Source: Candidatus Atribacter alterifermentans
GTDB taxonomy: Bacteria > Atribacterota > Atribacteria > Atribacterales > Atribacteraceae
Assembly: GCA_012517635.1 (NCBI GenBank)
Contig: JAAYUP010000196.1
Coordinates: 1 to 7,616, forward strand
Direction: 5' to 3'
DNA: 7,616 nucleotides
The notes under the pieces were generated by a model that was not told where the DNA came from, searched no databases, and saw only the letters and a list, made by a program, of their open reading frames with translations. The position numbers and the translations under genes are program-made. Positions 1-7,217 of the stretch are shown here, one piece after another; within the stretch, counting starts at the first letter, position 1, and every line of letters begins with the position of its first letter.

Positions 1-1004
1 ATGGACCAGAAACGCTTCCAGATGAGGGTTTAAGCTATATATATTTTAAAGATGGAATGAAAGAAGAAAAAGTTCTTCTTAAAGAAGCAATTGAGATCAT
101 GGGGAATGATATCTTAGGTGCCGATGTTATAAAGAAATATGGTGGCTGGTTAATGTTTAGTAAGTTTTTTGATAATATGGAACCCCTCCCTCATCATCTT
201 CATCATGATGATGATGCAGCCGCTCATGTTGGGGCGATGGGGAAACCAGAGTCATACTATTTTCCAGCCCAGCTAAATAACCATGGTGGCTGGTTCCCTT
301 ATACTTTTTTCGGTCTTAATCCTGGAACAACCAAAGATGATATAAGAAAATGTTTAGAAAATTGGAATAAAGGTGATAATGGGATATTATATTTGTCTCG
401 AGCATATAAACTCAAACCTGGAACTGGGTGGGATGTCCCCCCTGGTGTACTCCATGCACCTGGATCGTTGTTAACTTATGAACCTCAGAGAAGTTCGGAT
501 GTTTTTGCCATGTTCCAATCACTGGTGTGGGAGGTTCCGACGCCTTGGGAATTACTGGTCAAAAATGTTCCTGAAGAGCATAAAAACGATCTTGATTATA
601 TCATTAACTTGATAAACTGGGATTTAAACGTTGATCCGAACTTTTATCAAAACCGATTTGCCGAACCCAAACCAGTCAAACCCATAGCAGAGATGAGATC
701 GGAGGGTTATGAGGAATATTGGGTTTCTTATAAATCCAGCGATTTCTCAGCTAAAGAGTTAAGAGTGTTTCCCGGAAGCACAGTTACCATCAAAGATAAG
801 GAAGCTTATGGATTAATTACCATCGAGGGTCATGGTCAGTTTGGGCCACTAACTATTGATACTCCAAGTTTAATTCGATTTGGAGAAATGACGAGCGATG
901 AATTGTTTGTCACTCAAAAGGCTGCTCGGGAAGGAATAATTATTACCAATCAGAGTGAAAATACTATGCTGGTCATGTTAAAACACTTTGGGCCTGAATT
1001 ATAG
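1..1004 (+). CDS. Phosphomannose-isomerase-like bicupin protein, 5'-truncated by window edge
   Basis: This frame is open from the first bases (first full codon at position 3), so the gene begins before the window. The ATG at 57 is an internal Met: it has no Shine-Dalgarno sequence and 18 sense codons precede it. The visible 333 residues look like a cupin related to class I mannose-6-phosphate isomerases. A His-rich metal-loop candidate (HHLHH, 192-206) is followed by KPES (243-254), resembling the KPEM signature of that family. VPPGVLHAPG with its His at 453-455 resembles the second-strand metal ligand motif. A second, degenerate beta-rich half runs from about 740 to the end. By family, such proteins isomerise sugars or sugar phosphates with a divalent metal in the cytoplasm; the substrate here is unknown. 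It converges on the FucI-like gene, ends in TAG and is followed by a strong terminator. Family call fairly sure, substrate not. Confidence 0.8.
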   Translation, partial: GPETLPDEGLSYIYFKDGMKEEKVLLKEAIEIMGNDILGADVIKKYGGWLMFSKFFDNMEPLPHHLHHDDDAAAHVGAMGKPESYYFPAQLNNHGGWFPYTFFGLNPGTTKDDIRKCLENWNKGDNGILYLSRAYKLKPGTGWDVPPGVLHAPGSLLTYEPQRSSDVFAMFQSLVWEVPTPWELLVKNVPEEHKNDLDYIINLINWDLNVDPNFYQNRFAEPKPVKPIAEMRSEGYEEYWVSYKSSDFSAKELRVFPGSTVTIKDKEAYGLITIEGHGQFGPLTIDTPSLIRFGEMTSDELFVTQKAAREGIIITNQSENTMLVMLKHFGPEL

Positions 1005-1022
1005 TTTTTGCATCAATATTTT

Positions 1023-1060
1023 AAAAAGAGCGGGATTTTTGTTATACCCGCTCTTTTTTT
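1023..1060. terminator. Bidirectional Rho-independent terminator
   Basis: GAGCGGG (1028-1034) pairs with CCCGCTC (1047-1053) around a 12-base loop. It is followed by seven T (1054-1060) and preceded by five A (1023-1027). The A run gives a U tract for minus-strand transcripts. It lies between the TAG of the cupin gene (1002-1004) and the TAG of the convergent isomerase gene (1076-1078), so it can serve both. Confidence 0.92.
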
Positions 1061-1075
1061 ATTTATAGATTTAAC

Positions 1076-2491
1076 CTAAATGATTTCCCATTGAATACCA
1101 AGAAATTCACAAACCATTTTGAGCTCTTCAAAATAATGACCATATACTCCATGAATGTGGTTGCAGGGGAACTTTTCGATAAATCGTTCAATACTCGTAT
1201 CAAGTTTACAAAATGCATGGGGCCATTCAGCTTGAGTGCGAGCCATGATTTCTTGGTTGGTTTTTTCATCAAACTGGAGAAACTCCCCAGTTAAAATAGC
1301 CATCCAGTAATTTCCATTTTTTCTTCCTAATCGAGCCAGGGTGACTTTTCCTGGATGAGCAAGATGGTGAACCGCAGCACCACCAGCTTGGAAATAGAAA
1401 CCTTCAGGGAGCAAAGAAACTCGAGGAAGATTATCGCGATAATCGAAGCTGGCTCCAGCAAAGTAGGTGGCGTGCTCACCAGAGTTACACAAGTCCAGAA
1501 TTTTATAATCATCATGCCAATGGCGAACATCAGCAAATAGGACTGGGGTTTTGGCTAATTTTTTAAAGATTTCCATGGTTAAAGCCGCATCCATATCTGC
1601 TTCGGTAGAACAAACGATCGGTTCTTTAGGGCCATCGAAATCATAGGGGTCATTCATAAATGCTTCGGCAACATCCATAGTACAGAAATTATTAGTGAGT
1701 TCGGGTTGACCCTTAATTCCGCAAAAATCCAAGTGCATTTCTTGACATAATTCTTTAACCGCGTAGTAGGAGGCGATTTGTTTCTTTAAAATTTCTGGGG
1801 TTAATTGCTTTCCATCATATTGAATCAAGCCGATATTTTTTTCACACCATTGAAGAGCCTGTTCAATTTTTTTTGTGTTTTGAACAAGCAAGAATTCTGA
1901 GCGCCGCACTATTTCCCATTGATCGATATGTTCGGTATCAATTCCGAATGTTTTCATCCAAGCATCAGTTCCGGAGGTAGCTGTATACATCCCCATTGGC
2001 CGTCCTCCAAAACATCCAAACGTTTCACCACGAATTTGTTTCAAGCAGGTAGCAGCTTTGATAAAACAGTTTACTTTTTTAAAGGTCGATTCCTGATTGA
2101 TATCACCCGAAACTCGAATAAAGGGAATTCCAATGTTGTCCAATGCACCAGAGCTCGCCATCATTCCGACTAAACCAGGATATCCCGGATTGATATTTGA
2201 AAGGCAGAGAAAGGGACCAGGGGCAAATTGAGCAGCTAAAACGGTAAAATGAGGCCAAGCCCAAATGGCATAATTAAAAATTGTACAATCAACTCCAGCG
2301 AGCTGCATTTTTTTTCCTGCTGATACTGCCAATTGATTGGTCCAGGGGAGCTCATCAGCAACAATGACTTCATGACCGGCTTGTTGAAGTTTTTTTACTA
2401 AGTTATCCTGAAATTTTAAATTCATAGCTAATAATTCCTGGTGAACATGAGGGCGTCCATCAGAAAAAGTAATGACACCAATTTTACTCAT
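1076..2491 (-). CDS. L-fucose/L-arabinose isomerase-like protein
   Basis: A 471-residue cytoplasmic protein of the FucI/AraA isomerase fold, which interconverts aldoses and ketoses using a metal, usually Mn2+. Seen: an N-terminal alpha/beta domain opening with KIGVITFSDGR, then Glu297 in STEAD and Asp321 in FADVRH. Their 24-residue spacing equals that of the E. coli FucI metal ligands Glu337 and Asp361. A late NHIHG (444-448) offers the third, His, ligand. It is shorter than E. coli FucI (about 590 aa) and nearer AraA in size, so it belongs to the broad FucI-like group and its true sugar is unknown. The start at 2491 is chosen because AAGGAGGAA (2505-2497) sits 7 bases upstream. The in-frame ATG at 2536 lacks a ribosome site and lies in the operator beside the -10 box. 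It is divergent from the transporter operon and shares an operator motif with it. Stop is TAG. Confidence 0.88.
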   Translation of the reverse strand: MSKIGVITFSDGRPHVHQELLAMNLKFQDNLVKKLQQAGHEVIVADELPWTNQLAVSAGKKMQLAGVDCTIFNYAIWAWPHFTVLAAQFAPGPFLCLSNINPGYPGLVGMMASSGALDNIGIPFIRVSGDINQESTFKKVNCFIKAATCLKQIRGETFGCFGGRPMGMYTATSGTDAWMKTFGIDTEHIDQWEIVRRSEFLLVQNTKKIEQALQWCEKNIGLIQYDGKQLTPEILKKQIASYYAVKELCQEMHLDFCGIKGQPELTNNFCTMDVAEAFMNDPYDFDGPKEPIVCSTEADMDAALTMEIFKKLAKTPVLFADVRHWHDDYKILDLCNSGEHATYFAGASFDYRDNLPRVSLLPEGFYFQAGGAAVHHLAHPGKVTLARLGRKNGNYWMAILTGEFLQFDEKTNQEIMARTQAEWPHAFCKLDTSIERFIEKFPCNHIHGVYGHYFEELKMVCEFLGIQWEII

Positions 2492-2521
2492 ATATATTCC
2501 TCCTTTATTCAAGGTGTAAAA

Positions 2522-2535
2522 AGCAACCGATTTCA
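2522..2535 (-). promoter_or_regulatory. Putative LacI-family operator, isomerase side
   Basis: On the minus strand this reads TGAAATCGGTTGCT. It matches the general LacI-family pattern TGnAAnCGnTTnCA at all fixed positions but the last. The 12-mer ATGAAATCGGTT (2536-2525) is repeated exactly in the opposite promoter (2735-2746, plus strand). It sits just downstream of the -10 box, where a bound repressor would block initiation. The regulator gene is not in the window. Confidence 0.7.
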
Positions 2536-2540
2536 TTAAT

Positions 2541-2568
2541 ATTATCCTTTTTCCCTTTCAAATGTCAA
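2541..2568 (-). promoter_or_regulatory. Promoter of the isomerase gene
   Basis: On the minus strand, TTGACA (2568-2563) is separated by 16 bases from GATAAT (2546-2541), five of six matches to the sigma70-type -10 box. The predicted transcription start falls in about 2530-2535, inside the operator-like sequence, leaving a leader of about 40 bases before the ATG at 2491. The arrangement mirrors the opposite promoter at 2707-2734. Confidence 0.75.
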
Positions 2569-2706
2569 ATTTTAAAGAGAAATAAAAAAGTATGATTTAT
2601 AGAATTTTTTTTCAAATTTATAAAATCCCTTATATAAAAGGAAAATATTGAATTTTACAAATGAGGCACACCTTGGAAAATGGTGAAGAGAACTTTTTAG
2701 GATTTA
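2569..2706. other. AT-rich spacer between divergent promoters, no gene seen
   Basis: This very AT-rich stretch has A and T runs and no ORF with a ribosome site. It could supply UP-element or bendable DNA upstream of both -35 boxes, allowing looping between the two operators, but I see no specific motif. No RNA gene was recognised. Confidence 0.5.
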
Positions 2707-2734
2707 TTGACAATTCATTTAGGGCAATGATAAG
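2707..2734 (+). promoter_or_regulatory. Promoter of the sugar transporter operon
   Basis: TTGACA (2707-2712) is a perfect -35 box. GATAAG (2729-2734) follows after 16 bases; TAAGAT (2731-2736) after 18 bases is an alternative -10. Spacing and boxes match the divergent minus-strand promoter. Transcription would start near 2741-2745, giving a leader of about 100 bases before the TTG start at 2845. No strong hairpin or recognisable riboswitch was seen in that leader. Confidence 0.75.
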
Positions 2735-2735
2735 A

Positions 2736-2749
2736 TGAAATCGGTTACA
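2736..2749 (+). promoter_or_regulatory. Putative LacI-family operator, transporter side
   Basis: TGAAATCGGTTACA fits the LacI-family pattern TGnAAnCGnTTnCA at every fixed position, including the central CG. It is an imperfect palindrome (5 of 7 half-site positions). It abuts or overlaps the -10 box and start site and shares ATGAAATCGGTT with the operator at 2522-2536. A CcpA-type catabolite site has a similar consensus and cannot be excluded. Confidence 0.75.
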
Positions 2750-2844
2750 ATATGATCAAGAAGGGTGGTGATATTGGTTTTATAAAGAGGGAGTTCTTTC
2801 AAAGGTGAGGAAAGTTTTTAATTTTTAAGTAGGAGGGAATAACC

Positions 2845-4167
2845 TTGAAAAAGATTCTTTTTGTTGGAATAGTTATACTATTGATTTTATCAACCAGTAC
2901 GGTATTTGGTTTAGAATTAGGACGATTTGACGGTGTTACCTTAAAGGCATGTTTCATCGGTGGGGGAGACTACGAAAAAATCTATGAAAAATTCATCCCC
3001 GAATTTGAAAAATTAACCGGAGCCAAAGTCGAGATTGTTTATAAGGGAAACGGATTTGATATCGACAAAAAGATGAAAATTGATTTCGCTGCTGGGACAG
3101 TCGATTATGACGTTTGCTGGGATCACACAAGTTTCTTTTCACAATATATCGATTTTCTCGAACCCTTAGAAGGATACTTTACTGAAGAGGAATTAAAAGA
3201 TTTTTCACCAAAAGTCATTCAATACTGCCAGAAAAACGGACATCTTTGGCAAATCCCACGCCATGCCGATATCAGTTCTCTTCATTACCGAACTGACATC
3301 TTTAATGATCCTGAAATGAAAAAAGCCTATCAGGAAAAATTCGGGAAAGAATTGAAAGTTCCCGAGACCTGGGATGAATTTAAAGATATCGCTATTTTCC
3401 TATCCAAACCTCCCGAGATCTATGGAACGCAGTTTGCCGGAAAGGAAGAAGCCTTATCAGGCCGTTTCTGGGATATTCTGATGGCTCACGGTGGAAAGAT
3501 TATCGATGAAAATTATAAACCTGCTTTTAATAGCCCAGAAGGCATCAAAGTTGCAACTATGCTTCGAGATCTTTATCAAGCGGGAGCCATGCCGCCTGGT
3601 ATGGTCAACTTTTTATGGGATGATGTTGCTGCTACATTTGCCAATGGAAACATCGCTATGTACACTGAATGGTATGGCTGGTATTCTTATTTTCAAAATC
3701 CCGAAAATTCTAATGTGGCGGGGAAGTTCGATATTAGTCGTCAACCGAAAGGTGATGCTGGTATCCACGGTGGCTGGGGAGGAGCTCATTGTTTTTCAGT
3801 CACGAAATCAAGTAAAAATAAAGAAGCAGCTGTTGCTTTTGTAAAGTATATAACCAGTTATGAACCACAATTATTCGAAGGTCAGATTGGGTATATTCCA
3901 GTTCGAAACACAGTTTTTGAAACTCTTATTCAAGAGGCAGAAAAATCAACTGATCCCTTAATAAAGAAACGTTTTGAATTAATGCAGGTTCAAATTAACC
4001 AAGACTTTACACCTCCTCCTATCGTTGCCGAATGGATTCCAATTTCAAATATCTTATATCCGAAGCTCCAAGCCATAATGTTGGGCGATGTAGAGGTTGA
4101 AGAAGGTCTTAATCAGGCGGCTAAAGAAGTTGAATTGCTTATGGAAGAAGCCGGTTACTATGATTGA
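2845..4167 (+). CDS. Extracellular sugar-binding protein of a CUT1 ABC importer
   Basis: A 440-residue solute-binding protein of the SBP_bac_1 (MalE/UgpB-like) family, which captures a sugar outside the membrane and delivers it to the permeases. Seen: a Sec signal peptide (residues 1 to about 22: MKK, a hydrophobic core, then VFG before LELG) without a lipobox Cys. It is therefore probably a periplasmic or free secreted protein, not a lipoprotein. The mature part has the family's typical early pattern (FEKLTGAKVEIVYKG), a Trp/Tyr-rich region with YTEWYGWYSYF (residues about 273-283) likely to stack on sugar rings, and GGWGGAHCFSVTK (310-322). The start is TTG, supported by AGGAGG (2831-2836) 8 bases upstream and by placing MKK at the signal peptide. 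It is first in the operon, behind the putative LacI-type operator. A terminator hairpin begins 2 bases after its TGA. Ligand unknown. Confidence 0.93.
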   Translation: MKKILFVGIVILLILSTSTVFGLELGRFDGVTLKACFIGGGDYEKIYEKFIPEFEKLTGAKVEIVYKGNGFDIDKKMKIDFAAGTVDYDVCWDHTSFFSQYIDFLEPLEGYFTEEELKDFSPKVIQYCQKNGHLWQIPRHADISSLHYRTDIFNDPEMKKAYQEKFGKELKVPETWDEFKDIAIFLSKPPEIYGTQFAGKEEALSGRFWDILMAHGGKIIDENYKPAFNSPEGIKVATMLRDLYQAGAMPPGMVNFLWDDVAATFANGNIAMYTEWYGWYSYFQNPENSNVAGKFDISRQPKGDAGIHGGWGGAHCFSVTKSSKNKEAAVAFVKYITSYEPQLFEGQIGYIPVRNTVFETLIQEAEKSTDPLIKKRFELMQVQINQDFTPPPIVAEWIPISNILYPKLQAIMLGDVEVEEGLNQAAKEVELLMEEAGYYD

Positions 4168-4168
4168 C

Positions 4169-4205
4169 AAATGAAAACGGGGGAAATCCCCCGTTTTCAT
4201 TTTTT
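4169..4205 (+). terminator. Intra-operon terminator-like hairpin after the binding-protein gene
   Basis: ATGAAAACGGGGG (4171-4183) pairs perfectly with CCCCCGTTTTCAT (4188-4200) around the loop AAAT. Two more A-T pairs extend it to 15 bp, and a T5 run (4201-4205) follows. It begins just after the TGA at 4165-4167 and ends before the permease ribosome site. In such operons, partial termination or 3'-end protection here keeps the binding protein in excess over the permeases; that role is inferred. Confidence 0.88.
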
Positions 4206-4225
4206 AAAGGGGGTGTCCGGCTGAA

Positions 4226-5155
4226 ATGAGTCGAGATAATGACTCCACACCAAAAAAAGATTTAAGAAAATTGCCAAAAACCAATCGTTATTTATCCTGG
4301 TTTATGATTATTCCAGCTCTTGCCGTTATTGCTGTGTTCATAGTTGTCCCCATGATCTATTCCTTTTCTTTAAGTTTAACCAATATGAATTTATTAAAAC
4401 CAGCGTCGACTCAGTTTATTGGTTTTCGAAACTATATCCAACTTTTTCAGGACGAAATATTTTGGCGAGCTTTTTGGAATACTATTCTATTCATGACCTT
4501 AGCGGTTAATGTTGAATTTATTTTGGGGCTTTTTATTGCTCAACTGATGTTTAAAGTAACCCGAGGACAAGGAGTCATTCGTACTGCTATTATGGCTCCT
4601 ATGATGTTTGCCCCAGTTTTGGTCGGATTTCAATTTAAGTGGTTTTTTAATGATCAAGTCGGTTTAGTCAATAATCTTTTGTATTCACTGACTGGAGACT
4701 ATCAAATTATTCCCTGGCTCATTCATTATCCAATGAATCTGTTGGCTATTCTCATTGCTGAAATTTGGATGAGCACCCCATTTATGGTTATTATTTTTTT
4801 AGCCGGATTAGTGAGCTTACCAACTGAGCCCTTCGAGGCGGCTTCGGTAGATGGAGCAAGTGGTTGGCAGCAGTTCCGCTATATAACCCTTCCTTTGATA
4901 AGCCCATTTATCTATATTGCCATGGTTATTCGCTCCCTCGATCTTGGGAGGGCTTATGATTTGGTCCGAATTATGACCGGAGGTGGCCCAGCCAATCGAT
5001 CGGAAATGATTTGGACCTATACCTATCGTTTAGCCATAAACAACAATAGATTTGGAATGGGAACTGCGATGTCTTTTATAACGGTAGCAGTTTCGTTTGC
5101 TTTTGTTATCTACTTATTCAGACAATTATCAAAAAGCCTTCAGGAGGTCTATTAA
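4226..5155 (+). CDS. MalF/UgpA-type sugar ABC permease
   Basis: A 309-residue inner-membrane subunit of a CUT1 importer. A basic cytoplasmic N-terminus is followed by about six membrane segments: roughly 24-47, 85-110, 120-142, 170-196, 222-244 and 278-299. The EAA loop, which docks the ABC ATPase, begins at EAASVDGASGW (204-214) and ends with ITLPLISP (220-227). The conserved MTGGGPA (250-256) lies near the last loop, as is usual for MalF-type subunits. Length is normal for the UgpA group. The ribosome site AAAGGGGGTG (4206-4215) lies 10 bases before the ATG, directly after the terminator hairpin. Its TAA overlaps the next ATG by one base (TAATG), so translation of the two permeases is coupled. 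It would pair with the MalG-type subunit downstream. Confidence 0.94.
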   Translation: MSRDNDSTPKKDLRKLPKTNRYLSWFMIIPALAVIAVFIVVPMIYSFSLSLTNMNLLKPASTQFIGFRNYIQLFQDEIFWRAFWNTILFMTLAVNVEFILGLFIAQLMFKVTRGQGVIRTAIMAPMMFAPVLVGFQFKWFFNDQVGLVNNLLYSLTGDYQIIPWLIHYPMNLLAILIAEIWMSTPFMVIIFLAGLVSLPTEPFEAASVDGASGWQQFRYITLPLISPFIYIAMVIRSLDLGRAYDLVRIMTGGGPANRSEMIWTYTYRLAINNNRFGMGTAMSFITVAVSFAFVIYLFRQLSKSLQEVY

Positions 5156-6039
5156 TGTTGGATCGCCAAGGAATCAATATTCGTCCAGTTTCAAAAAGAC
5201 AAAGGAAAATAAAGCAGGAACTGTATAATCTTTTTGTCTATTTTTTAGTATTGATTTTTTTTCTTCCGGTATTATGGATTATTATGACTGCTATGCGACC
5301 TGAAGTTGAGGTGAATGCTCGGCCACCAATCTATATTCCTTCTCGTTTAAGTATTGAGACTTTTGCTCAGTTATTAGGGGCAGGTCATACTTAAAAGTCA
5401 ATTCCCTTTTATAGTTATCTCAAAAACTCTCTCTTGACTTCAATTTTTAGCACGTTTTTAGCCTTGGTAACAGGAACTTTTGCTGGGTATAGTTTTGCTC
5501 GTTTTCGATTTAAGGGTGGGAATCAACTTTTTATAGGTATGATGTTAGCCCGCTCAATACCAGGTATTTCGGTGAGCTTACCTTTGTTTGTAATTTTTGC
5601 TCGTACGGGTTTGTTGGATCGAATTTCAGGCCTTATTCTTATTTATACAGCCATGACCATTCCTTTTACAACTTGGTTGATGCAAGGATTTTTTAAAGAT
5701 ATTCCTTCCACTCTCGATGAAGCAGCGCAGATAGATGGATGTTCTCGTTGGCAAGCCTTCCTGCGTATTGACCTTCCTCTTGCTCTTCCTGGGCTGGCTG
5801 CCAGTGGAATATTTGCTTTTTTAACTTCCTGGAATGAATTCCAAATTGCCAGTGTTATTACCCGAACACCACTCTCTAAAACTTTTCCAGTTGGCTTATA
5901 TGATTTTACTCAGGAGTTTACCATTGATTGGAGAGGAATGTGTGCCATGTCGGTGATCATGCTGGTGCCGGCGATCGTTTTTGTGTTGCTCACTCAAAAG
6001 CAATTAATTAAAGGACTGACTTTTGGAGCGATTAAGTGA
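5155..6039 (+). pseudogene. MalG-type sugar ABC permease interrupted by an in-frame TAA
   Basis: The partner permease of the CUT1 importer. Codons 1-79 encode a basic N-terminus and the first membrane segment (about 25-47). Codon 80 is TAA (5392-5394). The same frame then continues as KSIPFYSYLKNSL and the remaining membrane segments to TGA at 6037-6039. With that one codon read as sense, the product would be 294 residues, a normal MalG length, with an EAA loop (DEAAQIDGCSRW, about 188-199) and a typical C-terminus. The start at 5155 has AGGAGGT (5142-5148) 6 bases upstream and overlaps the preceding stop. The downstream half has no convincing ribosome site; TTG at 5434 would be its only early start. 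Nothing else is decayed and frame is kept. A recent nonsense mutation or a base-call error is therefore likelier than an old pseudogene; read-through is possible but unsupported. CAA or GAA would need only one change. Confidence 0.88.
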
Positions 6040-6049
6040 GGGGTTCAGC

Positions 6050-7216
6050 ATGAAAAAAGAAGTCATGAATTCTCGAGAGCGAGTATTGCGAGCTATCCGA
6101 CATCAGGAACCCGACAGGATTCCAATTGATATTTCAGCCGTCGAGGAAGTAATGGATGCTCTCATCGATTATTATGGTATATCAACTTCTCATGACTTTG
6201 AGTCAAAAACGTTTATGGGGGTGGATGGAACTCTTTTTGAAAGGAAAAAGTTAAACGCTCAGCTCGCTCTCCTGGAAAAACTCCATATTGATTTTCGCTG
6301 GGCTTGGGCTCCTTATATTGGTCCGGAATTAAAAGTATATCCTGATGGATCACGCGATGGGCTTTTCGGAGTGAAGCGCGGTGGTTTGTTTTTTGGATAT
6401 GCTCTGGACCATCCACTTCAAAATGCCCAGACTATAAAAGATATTGAAGAGTATCCCTGGGAGGTTTACGCGAATATCGATCATTATGATTATCAACATT
6501 ATGCTCAAGAGTGCCGTAATTTTCATGAGCAAGGGTATGCGGTTTATGGAGGTCCTTGGGCCCCGATTTCTTTTTGGGCGATGGACCTTATGGGTATGGA
6601 CCGCTTTTTAATTGCTTTGTATGATTCTCCGGAGTTGGTCATGGTTCTCATTCAAAAAATATCCGATTTTTACTTCCGACAGGCAGAAATTATGTTTGAA
6701 GTTGGTGCCGGTTATACTGATATATTTTTTATGGGTGACGATTATGGAATGCAGAACTGTCCAATCGTCAGTCCGGAACTCTGGAGAAAATTTTTTGCAC
6801 CTCATCTTAAACGATTGTGGGAACTGGCTAAGTCATTTGGACTCATTGTACAACTCCATTCCTGTGGCTCGGTAAGACCACTCATTCCGGATTTTATTCA
6901 AATGGGTTTGGATGTCCTTGATCCGATTCAAGTTCGAGCTCGGGGGATGATTCCTGAGGAATTGAAAAAAGAATTTGGGAAAGACCTGGCTTTTCATGGC
7001 TCAATAGATACCCAACAGACTCTCCCTTTTGGAACTCCCACTGAAGTCCGAAACGAAGTTCTTCATCGCCTGAAAACTATGGCTCAAGGAGGCGGATTTA
7101 TCCTTTCTCCAAGCCAGCACCTTTTAACTGAAATTCCCATCGGGAATATCATCTCCATGTATGAAACCGTCTATGAATACGGCTGGTATCCTGATCTATA
7201 TCAGTTGAAAGGATAG
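6050..7216 (+). CDS. Uroporphyrinogen decarboxylase-family (methyltransferase-like) protein
   Basis: A 388-residue cytoplasmic protein of the UroD superfamily, which includes haem-pathway UroD and the cobamide-dependent methyltransferases MtaA/CmuA. Seen: RERVLRAIRHQEPDRIPI (9-26), the usual opening of the methyltransferase-like branch; GDDYGMQ (229-235); HSCGS (270-274), which matches the His-x-Cys zinc site of MtaA-type enzymes; HGSIDTQ (316-322); and GGGFILSPSQH (347-357). The last motif sits where MtaA-type proteins carry their third ligand Cys; here it reads Ser-Gln-His, so metal binding may differ. I do not see the Arg-rich N-terminal signature of true haem UroD. The ATG at 6050 is chosen because GAGGGG (6038-6043), overlapping the permease stop, lies 6 bases upstream; a TTG at 6023 inside the permease is less likely. 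Its operon position suggests a role in using the imported compound, possibly methyl-group transfer. Reaction unknown. Confidence 0.85.
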   Translation: MKKEVMNSRERVLRAIRHQEPDRIPIDISAVEEVMDALIDYYGISTSHDFESKTFMGVDGTLFERKKLNAQLALLEKLHIDFRWAWAPYIGPELKVYPDGSRDGLFGVKRGGLFFGYALDHPLQNAQTIKDIEEYPWEVYANIDHYDYQHYAQECRNFHEQGYAVYGGPWAPISFWAMDLMGMDRFLIALYDSPELVMVLIQKISDFYFRQAEIMFEVGAGYTDIFFMGDDYGMQNCPIVSPELWRKFFAPHLKRLWELAKSFGLIVQLHSCGSVRPLIPDFIQMGLDVLDPIQVRARGMIPEELKKEFGKDLAFHGSIDTQQTLPFGTPTEVRNEVLHRLKTMAQGGGFILSPSQHLLTEIPIGNIISMYETVYEYGWYPDLYQLKG

Positions 7217-7217
7217 A

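Noticed and set aside
57..59. ATG as the start of the first gene
   Set aside because: The frame is open back to position 3, there is no ribosome site, and the upstream codons read as plausible protein. The gene is truncated by the window edge.
1091..2173. ORFs antisense to or out of frame with the isomerase gene
   Set aside because: Short shadows of the real gene without ribosome sites or recognisable protein features.
2766..2828. Short leader peptides in the transporter 5' leader, such as a GTG-started heptapeptide
   Set aside because: Only a few codons, weak start contexts, no regulatory codon run and no terminator-like structure in the leader to act on.
4164..4192. TTGACA at 4164-4169 as an internal promoter
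   Set aside because: The position for a -10 box is the CCCCC arm of the terminator hairpin, so no -10 exists at usual spacing.
5434..6039. Separate small permease gene starting at TTG 5434
   Set aside because: No Shine-Dalgarno sequence lies before it. It shares the frame with 5155-5391, and the 13 codons between stop and TTG read as permease-like sequence. It is better taken as the second part of one interrupted gene.
6023..6049. TTG 6023 as start of the first UroD-family gene
   Set aside because: It lies inside the permease gene and has no ribosome site, while GAGGGG at 6038-6043 is well placed for the ATG at 6050.
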